Shown here: positions 54,883 through 64,000 of the stretch, piece after piece
Layout of the letters: each line of letters starts with the position of its first letter
How positions within the stretch are numbered: position 1 is the first letter of the stretch
NCBI GenBank assembly: GCA_019414665.1
Contig: DXLO01000003.1
Span: forward strand, 61,085-125,084
DNA: 64,000 bases
Origin: Bacteroides sp.
GTDB lineage: Bacteria; Bacteroidota; Bacteroidia; Bacteroidales; Bacteroidaceae
Direction: 5' to 3'
Notes under the pieces: generated by a model
Database searches by the model: none
What the model saw: only the letters and a program-made list of their open reading frames with translations
Told to the model about the DNA's origin: nothing
Program-made: the position numbers and the translations under genes

Positions 54883-54938
54883 ATTACCGCTGTATAAACT
54901 CCCTATTCACCAAGGGAACTATACAGCGGTAATTTTAT
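54883..54938. terminator. Bidirectional terminator between convergent genes
   Basis: Perfect 14-base arms ATTACCGCTGTATA (54883-54896) and TATACAGCGGTAAT (54920-54933) plus an inner CTCCC/GGGA pairing, with A- and T-rich flanks. It serves the repeat protein gene and the convergent Crp-like gene. Confidence 0.85.
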
Positions 54939-54955
54939 ATTCTCAAAAAGAAATT

Positions 54956-55543
54956 CTATCCATTTAAGCTAGCAGAACGTACTCTACTCAATGTTTCAGG
55001 TGTCATTTGAAGCAGAGAGGCGATATAAACAAGCGGTGCACGTTTTAATATCTCCGGATGCAACTGAAGAAGCTTGTTGTACCGTTCGTGTGCTGGTTCA
55101 AAACGCAATGTATCTGCTTTAATCTGTGAGTCAATCAAAGAATATTCAAAGAACTTTCTATATAACACTCCGATATCTGAGTGTTCCATAGACAAACGTT
55201 CTATATCATCTTTTTTTATTTCCCACAAAACTGTTGGTTCCAGAGCTTCAATCATTATACGAGTAGGCTTTTGTTTCAGATAACTTTCCAGACATATTAT
55301 CATTCCTCCCTCATATCCGATATGCTCAGTCACATCCTTATCATATTTAAAATAAAACTGGCGAGTCATTCCTTTTTCTATATAGCGCATGCATTCACAT
55401 ACCTCGCCTTCATTCAAAATAATTTCGCCTTTTTTATATTTCCTACACACCAGAATGTCTGCCATTGCATGAATACTTTCCCGCTCCAGCAAAACTTGCT
55501 TTCCGGCGGCCATTTGCCGCACAACCTCAACACTTGTCATCAT
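54956..55543 (-). CDS. Crp/Fnr family regulator downstream of yitT
   Basis: A 195-residue protein related in layout to the regulator at 20851-21426: sensor domain with YIEKGMTRQFYFKYDKDVTEHIGYEGG and C-terminal helix-turn-helix APLVYIASLLQMTPETLSRVR. It starts 32 bases after the YitT-like stop on the same strand, so it is probably transcribed with that gene. Met at 55543 or Met at 55540 is the start. The effector is unknown. Confidence 0.85.
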   Translation of the reverse strand: MMTSVEVVRQMAAGKQVLLERESIHAMADILVCRKYKKGEIILNEGEVCECMRYIEKGMTRQFYFKYDKDVTEHIGYEGGMIICLESYLKQKPTRIMIEALEPTVLWEIKKDDIERLSMEHSDIGVLYRKFFEYSLIDSQIKADTLRFEPAHERYNKLLQLHPEILKRAPLVYIASLLQMTPETLSRVRSASLNG

Positions 55544-55575
55544 ACAATCTCCATATTACCTTTGTTAATATTATA

Positions 55576-56463
55576 TCATCTCACCTTAATACGATCAAAA
55601 CCTTCTCCAAAGACTCCAATTACTGCACTTTGAGATACAAAAGCTCCCGGATCTATATCTTTTATCAAACGGAAAATAGTATTCGATTCGCTTTTCTTTG
55701 CCAATACAAACATCATTTTCACATTGTTATGCGTATAACATCCTACACCATCAATAAAGGTTACACCACGATGGAGATCAAGATTAATACGCTTTCCTAT
55801 TTCCTCATACTTAGAAGAAATTATAAAAAACTGTACAGACTGACGAGCACTATTCACAACCTGATCGAGAACAAAACTGGAAACAAACAAAACTACATAT
55901 CCGTATACAACCCGTTCCCAATCATGTAAAACCAAATAGCTGGAAGAGATAATAATTATGTCACACATAAGGATGACACGTCCTAATGATATATCACGAT
56001 ATTTATTGACTATCGCAGCTATAATATCTGTTCCACCGGTACTTCCATTTGCAGAAAAAGCGACTCCGATACCTCCCCCGCAGAATGAAGCCCCTAACAC
56101 ACATGCCATAAAAGGCTGATCATGTATTAAGCTACCTTTTATCAAATCTTGTATTATAGCCAACAATATAGTTAACACGGCAACCGCCCAAATTGTCTTC
56201 AGACAAAATTTAAGTCCCAGTATTTTCAAAGCCAGCAACAATAATGAAAAATTAATAATCAAATATGTGTACTGAACCGGAAAACCTGTTGCCCAAAACA
56301 CGATAGATGCAATACCGGGAACCGCACCCGATGGGATGTCATTAGGCAACAAAAACACTGTCCATCCCACACCATACATTAGCATACCTAAAGCAATCAT
56401 CAAATAGTCTTTAGTTTCCCTAAAAAACTGTTGCGACTTCGTAAGCGGCTTCATTTGATTCAT
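55576..56463 (-). CDS. YitT family membrane protein
   Basis: A 295-residue integral membrane protein of the YitT (DUF161/DUF2179) family, with five to six N-terminal helices (about residues 15-200; VPGIASIVFWATGFPVQYTYLIINFSLL and FCGGGIGVAFSANGSTGGTDIIA are typical) and a C-terminal soluble DUF2179 domain (KMMFVLAKKSESNTIFRLIKDIDPGAFVS). The family's substrate is not known. Its start diverges from dapL, and a Crp-like regulator follows it in the same transcript. Confidence 0.9.
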   Translation of the reverse strand: MNQMKPLTKSQQFFRETKDYLMIALGMLMYGVGWTVFLLPNDIPSGAVPGIASIVFWATGFPVQYTYLIINFSLLLLALKILGLKFCLKTIWAVAVLTILLAIIQDLIKGSLIHDQPFMACVLGASFCGGGIGVAFSANGSTGGTDIIAAIVNKYRDISLGRVILMCDIIIISSSYLVLHDWERVVYGYVVLFVSSFVLDQVVNSARQSVQFFIISSKYEEIGKRINLDLHRGVTFIDGVGCYTHNNVKMMFVLAKKSESNTIFRLIKDIDPGAFVSQSAVIGVFGEGFDRIKVR

Positions 56464-56502
56464 CTTATAAATTACAAGTTATAGTTTTTGAATTTGGTGA
56501 TA

Positions 56503-56510
56503 CAAAATTA
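56503..56510 (-). promoter_or_regulatory. -7 box of the yitT-crp transcript
   Basis: TAATTTTG on the minus strand matches TAnnTTTG, 39 bases before the YitT start. A CAA at 56534-56536 would be a weak -33 element. Confidence 0.6.
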
Positions 56511-56582
56511 CGAAAAAATCACCTATAACGATACAATGCAAACAAATTTCTTACAAGAAATAAAGAAAAGGAAATAGACGGT

Positions 56583-56612
56583 TTTGTAGATCATATAATT
56601 TTCGTAATTTTG
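56583..56612 (+). promoter_or_regulatory. Promoter of dapL
   Basis: TTTG at 56583-56586, 18 bases, then TAATTTTG at 56605-56612. The leader to the ATG is about 40 bases. Confidence 0.75.
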
Positions 56613-56655
56613 CCCCAAATTGGGATAAACATTTAGAACTGTTTTAATACATATC

Positions 56656-57885
56656 ATGGCGTTAGTAAACGAACATTTCCTGAAATTACCGAACAATTAC
56701 TTCTTTTCGGATATAGAGAAGAAAGTAAATTTATTCAGGGTAACTCATCCTAAAGCTGATATCATTCGTTTAGGAACAGGAGATGTCACTCTTCCCCTTC
56801 CCCCAGCTTGTATAGAAGCCATGCACAAGGCTATAGACGAAATGGGACATGAAGCAACTTTTCACGGATATGGTCCTGAAGAAGGTTATCATTTTCTCAT
56901 TAATGAAATTATTAAAAACGACTATGCTGCAAGGGGAATACATTTGGAACCTAGTGAGCTATTTATCAGTGACGGTAGCAAAAGTGATACCGGTAGTATC
57001 GGTGACATTCTTCGTCATGATAATAGTATCGGAGTTACAGACCCCATCTATCCCGTTTACATCGATTCAAATGTTTCCTGTGGACGTGCTGGAGAACTTC
57101 AAAATGATGGTAAATGGAGCAATGTAGTATACATGCCTTGCCTTCCGGAAAATAATTTTATTCCTCAAATCCCTAGCCAGCGCGTTGATATCGTTTATTT
57201 ATGTTACCCCAATAACCCTACGGGAACTGTACTTAGCAAAAATGAGCTTAAAAAATGGGTAAACTATGCTCTTCAAAATGATACTCTGATCATTTTTGAT
57301 GCAGCTTACGAAGCATATATTCAGAATCCAGATATACCACATTCCATCTATGAAATAAAAGGAGCTAAAAAAGTAGCCATAGAATGTAGAAGCTTTTCGA
57401 AAACAGCCGGGTTTACTGGTGTGCGGTGTGGATATATGGTTATACCCAAAGAAATAACAGCAGCGACATTGGCTGGCAAGCGCATCCCACTCAATCCAAT
57501 GTGGAAGCGGCATCAGGAAGTAAAATTTAATGGAACATCCTATATTACCCAGCGAGGGGCTGAAGCTATTTATACTCCAGAAGGTAAAGAGCAAGTAAAA
57601 GCAAATATCCGATACTACATGGACAATGTACAAATACTGAAACGAGCATTAACCGAATTCGGACTAAGAGTAGCAGGAGGTGAAGATGCTCCCTATCTCT
57701 GGGTACAAGCACCTAACGGAATGTCATCGTGGAAGTTTTTCGACAAGCTATTATACGAAGCACATATTGTAGGAACTCCCGGTATCGGCTTCGGACCTAG
57801 CGGAGAAGGATATATGCGATTTACCGGTTTTGGGAAAAAAGAAGATTGCAAGGAAGCAATATATCGCCTCCGTCGATGTTTATAA
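56656..57885 (+). CDS. dapL: LL-diaminopimelate aminotransferase
   Basis: DapL makes LL-diaminopimelate directly from tetrahydrodipicolinate, a single-step route to meso-DAP for peptidoglycan and lysine. The 409-residue protein starts VNEHFLKLPNNYFFSDIEKKV, typical of DapL, with RLGTGDVTLPLPPACIEAM, FISDGSKSDTGSI, CYPNNPTGT and the PLP lysine at 249 in SFSKTAGFTGVRCGY. It has its own promoter; glnN follows 55 bases downstream, so the two may be co-transcribed. Confidence 0.95.
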   Translation: MALVNEHFLKLPNNYFFSDIEKKVNLFRVTHPKADIIRLGTGDVTLPLPPACIEAMHKAIDEMGHEATFHGYGPEEGYHFLINEIIKNDYAARGIHLEPSELFISDGSKSDTGSIGDILRHDNSIGVTDPIYPVYIDSNVSCGRAGELQNDGKWSNVVYMPCLPENNFIPQIPSQRVDIVYLCYPNNPTGTVLSKNELKKWVNYALQNDTLIIFDAAYEAYIQNPDIPHSIYEIKGAKKVAIECRSFSKTAGFTGVRCGYMVIPKEITAATLAGKRIPLNPMWKRHQEVKFNGTSYITQRGAEAIYTPEGKEQVKANIRYYMDNVQILKRALTEFGLRVAGGEDAPYLWVQAPNGMSSWKFFDKLLYEAHIVGTPGIGFGPSGEGYMRFTGFGKKEDCKEAIYRLRRCL

Positions 57886-57940
57886 CCACAAAAAAGATAA
57901 TATACAAGAAAAAACAACATAAAAATTATTTTTAGGTATT

Positions 57941-60130
57941 ATGTCAAAATTAAGATTCAGAGTTGTAGAAAAAGCGTTTCACAAGAAACCAATTGAAGTT
58001 ACTCCCCCGTCAGAGCGCCCAAGCGAATATTTCGCTAAATATGTGTTCAACCGGGAAAAAATGTTCAAATATCTGCCAAGTAAAGTATATGCCAAATTAA
58101 TAGATGTTATTGACAACGGAGCTGCACTCGACAGAAGTATTGCAGATGAGGTAGCTGCTGGAATGAAAAAATGGGCAGTAGAATTAGGTGTAACTCACTA
58201 CACTCACTGGTTTCAGCCATTAACAGAGGGTACAGCAGAAAAGCATGATGCCTTTGTTGAGCATGACGGTAAAGGTGGTATGCTGGAAGAGTTTTCAGGT
58301 AAACTTCTTGTTCAGCAAGAAGCAGACGGTTCTTCCTTCCCTAACGGTGGAGTAAGAAATACTTTTGAAGCACGTGGTTACAGTGCATGGGATCCGTCTT
58401 CACCTGTTTTTGTCGTAGATGATACATTGTGTATACCTACCGTATTTATAGCATATACAGGAGAATCATTGGATTATAAAGCACCATTACTAAAAGCTAT
58501 TCAGGCCGTAACAAAATCAGCACTCGATGTAATGCATTATTTCGATCCTTCCGTAAAAAAGATTATTTCGTATCTGGGATGGGAACAGGAATATTTCCTT
58601 GTTGACGAAGGTCTGTACGCTGCACGTCCGGACTTACTGCTGACAGGACGTACACTTATGGGACATGAAGCATCAAAGAACCAACAGCTGGAAGACCATT
58701 ATTTTGGCGCAATACCTCCCCGTGTTGCTGCATTTATGAAAGATCTGGAAATTCAGGCTTTGGAATTAGGTATTCCTGTCAAGACACGACACAATGAGGT
58801 TGCTCCCAACCAGTTCGAATTAGCTCCTATTTATGAAGAATGTAATCTGGCTGTAGACCACAACATGCTTATCATGTCGCTGATGCGTAAAATCGCACGT
58901 AATCACGGTTTCCGTGTGCTGCTTCATGAAAAGCCATTCAAAGGTGTAAACGGTTCAGGAAAACACAATAACTGGTCATTGGGTACAGATAATGGAACAT
59001 TGTTGATGGCTCCGGGTAAGACATCGGAAGAGAACCTGCGTTTTATCACTTTCGTTGTCAACACGCTAATGGCAGTTTACCATCATAATGGTCTACTGAA
59101 AGCTTCTATCATGAGCGCAACAAATGCTCATCGTCTGGGAGCTCATGAAGCACCTCCTGCAATTATTTCATCTTTCCTGGGTACTCAGCTAAGCAAAGTT
59201 CTCGACCATTTGGAAGAAAGTACAAACAATGAGTTAGTAGCCTTGGGAGACAAGCAAAGTATGCGCCTGGATATTCCCCAAATACCAGAACTTCTGATTG
59301 ATAATACCGACCGTAATCGTACTTCACCTTTTGCGTTTACAGGAAACCGTTTCGAATTCCGTGCTCCAGGTTCAGAAGCCAATTGTGCCAGCGCTATGAT
59401 TGCTTTGAATGCTGCTGTAGCAGAACAGCTCACAGTATTCAAGAAAGACGTAGATGCATTGATCGAAAAAGGTGAGCCTAAAGTTTCGGCAATTATCCAA
59501 GTAATCCGCCAGTACATCAAAGAATGTAAACCTATCCGTTTCGACGGAAATGGCTACAGTGATGAATGGAAGGAAGAAGCCTTGCGTCGTGGACTGGATT
59601 GCGAAACCAGCTGTCCACTTATTTTCGATAATTATCTGAAACCGGAAACAATCCATATGTTTGAATCTACCGGAGTCATGAATCGAAAAGAACTGGCAGC
59701 ACGTAACGAAGTGAAATGGGAAATGTATACTAAAAAGATACAAATCGAAGCACGTGTTCTAGGCGACTTAGTAATGAATCATGTGGTTCCTGTTGCTATT
59801 GAATATCAGACAAAACTGATAGATAATGCCTACAAGATGAAATCACTTTTCCCAGCTGATGAAGCAGCCGTATTGTCAGCTGAAAATCTAGCAATAATCA
59901 AGGAAATAGCAGAACATACAGCATTTATCAAAGACCATGTAGATGCAATGGTGGAAGCTCGTAAAGTAGCTAACCGTATCACCACCGAAAGAGAAAAAGC
60001 TATCGCCTACCATGATAATATTGCTCCAATGCTGGAACAGATCCGCTATCATATCGACAAGCTTGAATTGATTGTCGACGACCAGATGTGGACATTGCCG
60101 AAGTATCGCGAGTTATTATTCGTGCGATAA
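57941..60130 (+). CDS. glnN: Type III glutamine synthetase
   Basis: GSIII makes glutamine from glutamate, ammonia and ATP and is the main form in Bacteroides. The 729-residue length is normal for type III and much larger than GSI (about 470). The type III N-terminal extension, the catalytic core (TRHNEVAPNQFELAPIYEECNLAVDHN; KPFKGVNGSGKHNNWSLGTDNG) and the C-terminal extension are all present. It lies 55 bases after dapL and is followed by a hairpin repeat. No regulator site is recognised. Confidence 0.95.
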   Translation: MSKLRFRVVEKAFHKKPIEVTPPSERPSEYFAKYVFNREKMFKYLPSKVYAKLIDVIDNGAALDRSIADEVAAGMKKWAVELGVTHYTHWFQPLTEGTAEKHDAFVEHDGKGGMLEEFSGKLLVQQEADGSSFPNGGVRNTFEARGYSAWDPSSPVFVVDDTLCIPTVFIAYTGESLDYKAPLLKAIQAVTKSALDVMHYFDPSVKKIISYLGWEQEYFLVDEGLYAARPDLLLTGRTLMGHEASKNQQLEDHYFGAIPPRVAAFMKDLEIQALELGIPVKTRHNEVAPNQFELAPIYEECNLAVDHNMLIMSLMRKIARNHGFRVLLHEKPFKGVNGSGKHNNWSLGTDNGTLLMAPGKTSEENLRFITFVVNTLMAVYHHNGLLKASIMSATNAHRLGAHEAPPAIISSFLGTQLSKVLDHLEESTNNELVALGDKQSMRLDIPQIPELLIDNTDRNRTSPFAFTGNRFEFRAPGSEANCASAMIALNAAVAEQLTVFKKDVDALIEKGEPKVSAIIQVIRQYIKECKPIRFDGNGYSDEWKEEALRRGLDCETSCPLIFDNYLKPETIHMFESTGVMNRKELAARNEVKWEMYTKKIQIEARVLGDLVMNHVVPVAIEYQTKLIDNAYKMKSLFPADEAAVLSAENLAIIKEIAEHTAFIKDHVDAMVEARKVANRITTEREKAIAYHDNIAPMLEQIRYHIDKLELIVDDQMWTLPKYRELLFVR

Positions 60131-60143
60131 ACAAATTATTCTT

Positions 60144-60216
60144 GCCACAAAGGGCACAGAGTTGTACACAAGACAAATTTTACTTGTTTAGAGTGTCACT
60201 CTGTGTCCTTTGTGGC
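60144..60216. repeat. REP-like inverted repeat between glnN and the transporter
   Basis: Arms at 60144-60162 (GCCACAAAGGGCACAGAGT) and 60198-60216 pair over 18 of 19 bases around a 35-base loop. The outer base composition (CCACAAAGG, CACAGAG) resembles dispersed extragenic palindromes. It may also stop transcription from glnN, although only TAATTTTATTTT follows. Confidence 0.75.
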
Positions 60217-60248
60217 GATAATAATTTTATTTTATGTATCTTTACAAC

Positions 60249-61910
60249 ATGGAATGGTTATACGATTTATTTTTTGAACAAACAGCCTTACAGGCAGTAA
60301 TCATACTGTCCCTCATTATATCTACTGGCCTTGGACTAGGGAAATTACACATTTGTGGAATATCCTTAGGAGTGACATTTGTTTTTTTCATGGGTATATT
60401 AGCCGGACATCTCGGATTTGCTATTGACCCACAGATGCTTACCTACGCTGAAAGCTTCGGACTTGTGTTATTTGTATATGCCCTAGGATTACAAGTCGGT
60501 CCTGGTTTTTTCAGTTCTTTACAACAAGGCGGATATAAGTTAAATATGTTAGGACTAGGGGTTATTTTATTGGGTACGATTATGGCTGTGGCACTGACAG
60601 CGATTACTCCTATATCTATGCCCGATATGGTAGGTATTTTATGTGGAGCTACAACCAACACTCCTGCTCTGGGTGCTGCACAACAAACACTAAAACAGTT
60701 AGGAGAATCAACAAGTGGAGCTGCACTGAGCTGTGCTGTAACATACCCGTTAGGTGTCGTTGGGGTTATTCTGGCTATTATTGTAGTAAAGAAGCTTTTC
60801 GTTCGGCCCGCTGATATGGAGCAGCATGAACACGAAGATCCCAATCATACATATATTGCAACTTTTCAAGTGCACAATCCAGCAATATACAATAAAAGCA
60901 TCCAAGATTTAGTACATATAAGCACCATCAAATTTGTCATATCACGCTTGTGGAGAAATGGACAAGTGTCTATCCCTACTTCTGAGAAAATATTAAAAGA
61001 ACATGACCGGTTATTGGTCATCACAACAGAGAAAGATGTACAGGCTCTGACAATTCTGTTCGGAGAGCAAGAAAAAAAAGACTGGAACAAAGAAGACATT
61101 GACTGGAATGCCATCGACAGTGAATTGATCTCAAAGCATATTGTCATCTCCCGCCCGGAAATAAACGGAAAAAAACTTGGTTCACTACGCCTGAGAAATA
61201 CCTATGGAATAAATATCAGTCGTGTATTACGTAGCGGAGTTCAACTACTGGCTACCCCCGAATTAGTATTACAGCTAGGTGACCGTCTAACTGTTGTCGG
61301 CGAAGCCGCTGCTATAAAAAATGTAGAGAAAGTATTGGGTAATACTGTAAAAACCTTAAAAGACCCCAACTTGGCTTCTATTTTCATTGGCATCGTTTTA
61401 GGATTGATTGTAGGATCTATCCCTATTGCAATTCCGGGAATCAGCTCTCCTGTAAAATTAGGACTTGCTGGAGGACCGATTATTGCAGGTATAGTGATAG
61501 GTTCATACGGACCTCGCCTACATTTGGTAACATATACTACCCGTAGTGCCAGCCTGATGCTTAGAGGAATCGGTCTGTCACTCTATCTGGCCTGCCTGGG
61601 ACTTGACTCTGGAGCCCATTTCTTTGATACAGTAATGCGTCCCGAAGGAGCATTATGGATAGGCATAGGCTTTCTCATTACTTTTATTCCTGTAGTCATT
61701 ATGGCACTGGTAGCCCTTCGTCTTTGTAAAATGGACTTTGGCAACACCTGTGGTATGCTATGTGGAAGTATGGCAAATCCAATGGCTCTGAATTATGCAA
61801 ACGATATAATCCCGAATGATAATCCGGCAATCAGTTATGCAACCGTTTATCCTCTCGGTATGTTTATACGTGTAATCATTGCACAACTTATTTTAATGAT
61901 ATTCTTATAA
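60249..61910 (+). CDS. AspT/YidE-type transporter with RCK domains
   Basis: A 553-residue membrane protein with duplicated AspT/YidE/YbjL transporter halves (about residues 10-165 and 370-550). Two TrkA-C (RCK_C) domains sit between them (about 200-360). The halves share GxxxGxxxNTPALGAAQ and GSMANPMALNYAND motifs. Relatives include the aspartate:alanine exchanger AspT, but the substrate here is unknown. The start is uncertain: 60249 (MEWLYDLF) is preferred over 60234 because a box one base from the -7 consensus (TATCTTTA, 60237-60244) overlaps the longer version. fbp starts 27 bases downstream. Confidence 0.85.
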   Translation: MEWLYDLFFEQTALQAVIILSLIISTGLGLGKLHICGISLGVTFVFFMGILAGHLGFAIDPQMLTYAESFGLVLFVYALGLQVGPGFFSSLQQGGYKLNMLGLGVILLGTIMAVALTAITPISMPDMVGILCGATTNTPALGAAQQTLKQLGESTSGAALSCAVTYPLGVVGVILAIIVVKKLFVRPADMEQHEHEDPNHTYIATFQVHNPAIYNKSIQDLVHISTIKFVISRLWRNGQVSIPTSEKILKEHDRLLVITTEKDVQALTILFGEQEKKDWNKEDIDWNAIDSELISKHIVISRPEINGKKLGSLRLRNTYGINISRVLRSGVQLLATPELVLQLGDRLTVVGEAAAIKNVEKVLGNTVKTLKDPNLASIFIGIVLGLIVGSIPIAIPGISSPVKLGLAGGPIIAGIVIGSYGPRLHLVTYTTRSASLMLRGIGLSLYLACLGLDSGAHFFDTVMRPEGALWIGIGFLITFIPVVIMALVALRLCKMDFGNTCGMLCGSMANPMALNYANDIIPNDNPAISYATVYPLGMFIRVIIAQLILMIFL

Positions 61911-61937
61911 CTAACCATTCTAACCTAAATAAATAAC

Positions 61938-63935
61938 ATGAAAATCTATAAACAGATTACACTGGAAATGATACAGAAAGATATCCGCTACCTGGAACTT
62001 CTTTCACATAGCTTTCCTACAATCGCTTCGGCCAGTACCGAAATAATCAATCTGGAGGCAATCATGAATTTGCCTAAAGGTACAGAACACTTTTTGGCCG
62101 ATTTACATGGAGAGTATGAGGCATTCCAGCATGTTTTAAGAAATGCTTCAGGAGCTATCAAACGGAAAGTCAACGAAATATTCGGAAATACATTACGCGA
62201 ATCTGAAAAGAAGGAAATCTGTACACTGATTTACTATCCGGAACAAAAGCTGCAATTAGTAAAAGATGTCGAAACCGATATTGTAGACTGGTATGTTATT
62301 ACGTTAAATCAGCTGGTAAAAATCTGCCAGAATGTATCATCCAAGTATACACGTTCCAAAGTACGTAAAGCATTGCCTGAAGAATTTTCATATATCATAC
62401 AAGAATTACTGCACGAAAGCAGTATGGAGCCCAACAAGCAAGCATATATCAATGTTATTATCAGTACTATTATCGACACACATCGAGCAGATGATTTCAT
62501 TGTTGCAATGTGTAATCTGATACAACAGCTAACTATCGACTCCTTACATATTTTGGGAGATATATTCGACCGTGGTCCTGGTCCTCACATCATCATGGAT
62601 ACTCTCTGCAACTACCATAATTTTGACATTCAATGGGGTAATCATGACATATTGTGGATGGGAGCAGCTTCTGGAAACGACTGTAGTATAGCCAACGTAT
62701 TACGACTTGCCATGCGTTATGGAAACCTCTCGGCTTTGGAAGATGGCTACGGTATCAACTTGCTTCCTCTGGCCACATTTGCCATGGAAACTTATGCCGA
62801 TGATCCATGTAAATGCTTTACCCCAAAAATAGACAAGGCAGTAAGTCCATACAATGATAAAACCATCCGTCTGATTGCCCAAATGCATAAGGCCATCAGT
62901 ATCATCCAGTTTAAACTGGAAGCAGAAATTATCCGCCGCCGTCCGGAATTTGAAATGGAAGACAGATTATTGTTGCACCATATAGATTTCGAACGTAAGG
63001 TCATCACATTAGATGGACAAGAATACGCCCTGCGTGATGGTTTGTTCCCGACTATCGATCCGGCAGATCCTTATAAGCTAACCGACGAAGAAAGAGATAT
63101 AGTACAAAAATTACATCATTCATTTACCGGAAGTGAGAAGCTTCGTAAACATATGAAGTGTCTGTTCCGCTATGGCTGTATGTATAATGTATGCAACTCT
63201 AACCTACTGTTTCATGCCTCCATGCCTCTCAACGAAGACGGCTCTCTGAAGGAAGTAGACATTCTAGGGAAGAAATATAAAGGCAAAGCATTATTGAGCC
63301 GAGTAGGCGAATTAATACGCACAGCTTATTTTGCAGAAAACGACAACGAAGAAAAGGCCTTTGCTCTTGACTATGTATGGTATTTATGGTGTGGAAAAAA
63401 TTCTCCAGCATTTGATAAAAGTAAAATGGCCACATTCGAACGCTATTTCCTAACTGACAAAGAAACGCATAAAGAAGTAAAAGGTTTCTATTATACATTA
63501 CGAGATCGGGAAGATATATGCGATATGATTATGGATGAATTCGGTGTAGAAGGCGAACATCGCCACATCATCAACGGTCATGTACCTGTAAAAGCTGTAA
63601 AAGGAGAAAAACCGATTAAAGCCAACGGAAAACTGATGGTTATCGACGGAGGTTTTTCTAAAGCATATCAGCCAGAAACCGGTATTGCGGGATATACACT
63701 TGTTTATCATTCACGCGGTTTCCAACTAGTACAACACGAACCATTTACTTCCACTCAAAAAGCGATAGAAGAAGGGCTTGATATTAAATCAACAACTCAA
63801 ATCGTGGAAATGAGCAGTAAACGTATGATGGTAAAAGATACCGATAAAGGGCGAGAGTTAAGCATACAGATAAATGATCTGAAGAAATTGCTTGTAGCCT
63901 ACCGGACTGGTACCATCAAAGAGAAATCATTATAG
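61938..63935 (+). CDS. fbp: Class III fructose-1,6-bisphosphatase
   Basis: This enzyme removes phosphate from fructose-1,6-bisphosphate in gluconeogenesis. The 665-residue protein is the large class III type found in Firmicutes and Bacteroidetes. Metallophosphatase motifs: DLHG (residues 55-58), GDIFDRG (about 206-212) and GNHD (234-237), with NGHVPVKAVKGEKPIKANGK later. It lies 27 bases after the AspT-type transporter, with no promoter seen between, so the two are probably co-transcribed. Confidence 0.95.
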   Translation: MKIYKQITLEMIQKDIRYLELLSHSFPTIASASTEIINLEAIMNLPKGTEHFLADLHGEYEAFQHVLRNASGAIKRKVNEIFGNTLRESEKKEICTLIYYPEQKLQLVKDVETDIVDWYVITLNQLVKICQNVSSKYTRSKVRKALPEEFSYIIQELLHESSMEPNKQAYINVIISTIIDTHRADDFIVAMCNLIQQLTIDSLHILGDIFDRGPGPHIIMDTLCNYHNFDIQWGNHDILWMGAASGNDCSIANVLRLAMRYGNLSALEDGYGINLLPLATFAMETYADDPCKCFTPKIDKAVSPYNDKTIRLIAQMHKAISIIQFKLEAEIIRRRPEFEMEDRLLLHHIDFERKVITLDGQEYALRDGLFPTIDPADPYKLTDEERDIVQKLHHSFTGSEKLRKHMKCLFRYGCMYNVCNSNLLFHASMPLNEDGSLKEVDILGKKYKGKALLSRVGELIRTAYFAENDNEEKAFALDYVWYLWCGKNSPAFDKSKMATFERYFLTDKETHKEVKGFYYTLRDREDICDMIMDEFGVEGEHRHIINGHVPVKAVKGEKPIKANGKLMVIDGGFSKAYQPETGIAGYTLVYHSRGFQLVQHEPFTSTQKAIEEGLDIKSTTQIVEMSSKRMMVKDTDKGRELSIQINDLKKLLVAYRTGTIKEKSL

Positions 63936-64000
63936 TAATTATTATATAGGGACACTCAGTAAATAATATAAAATTAGCCAACTAATTCATACACAATGTA
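63936..64000. other. Window end, no gene seen
   Basis: The last 65 bases are AT-rich and follow the fbp stop. No hairpin or start codon with a clear frame is recognised. Confidence 0.5.

Noticed and set aside
55465..55929. Plus-strand 154-codon frame opposite the Crp and YitT genes, with a TACCTTTG box at 55557
   Set aside because: The frame overlaps two well-supported minus-strand genes and no gene follows the box on the plus strand.

Overview
The window looks like chromosomal DNA of a gut Bacteroidales species, most likely Bacteroides or Phocaeicola. The evidence is the gene content: an Rnf operon with RseC, type III glutamine synthetase, LL-diaminopimelate aminotransferase, class III fructose-bisphosphatase, hybrid cluster protein, DUF5686, DUF4494 and DUF2807 proteins, and a TPR-HTH regulator. 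The start sites are also preceded by Bacteroidetes-type -7 boxes (TAnnTTTG), sometimes with a TTTG or TTG 18-21 bases upstream. No rRNA, tRNA, CRISPR array, insertion sequence or SusC/SusD pair was recognised.

Layout. Positions 1-9 kb (minus strand) hold a GH38 alpha-mannosidase cut by the window edge, a coupled DUF2400-sbcD-sbcC repair operon and a MaoC-like hydratase. At 9-12 kb, hybrid cluster protein (hcp) diverges from a Crp/Fnr regulator, with a perfect palindrome between them. At 12-16 kb a membrane TPR-HTH regulator precedes an outer-membrane barrel protein of mosaic base composition. At 16-20 kb a copper module pairs an HMA-AraC fusion regulator with a CopA ATPase. At 20-30 kb lie an acyltransferase, a Crp-like regulator, a 1422-residue nuclease-helicase, a short-chain dehydrogenase, a MATE exporter and a ClC channel.

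At 30-40 kb, on the minus strand, are galE, the six-gene rnf operon led by rseC, an ECF sigma factor and lepA. At 40-47 kb are a glycosyltransferase, a DUF5686 protein, a Crp-like regulator, a LolC/E-type permease and an aminotransferase. At 47-55 kb are a FucI-fold-like protein, the DUF4494-yggS-DHODH-like operon, a DUF2807 protein with SSSGD repeats, and an acyl-CoA synthetase coupled to a protein of 16-residue repeats. At 55-64 kb are a Crp/YitT pair, then dapL, glnN, an AspT-type transporter and fbp, all on the plus strand.

Several genes fit an anaerobic gut lifestyle: Rnf (ferredoxin:NAD+ oxidoreductase and ion pump), hcp with its regulator (nitrosative stress), glnN (ammonia assimilation), dapL (meso-DAP and lysine) and fbp (gluconeogenesis). 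Most of the window is ordinary core genome. The most unusual items are the nuclease-helicase with a methyltransferase-like tail, the HMA-AraC copper regulator, a terminator buried in the coding end of a convergent gene, the repeat-rich surface proteins and several inverted repeats between genes. Functions are inferred from motifs read by eye; no database search was run.
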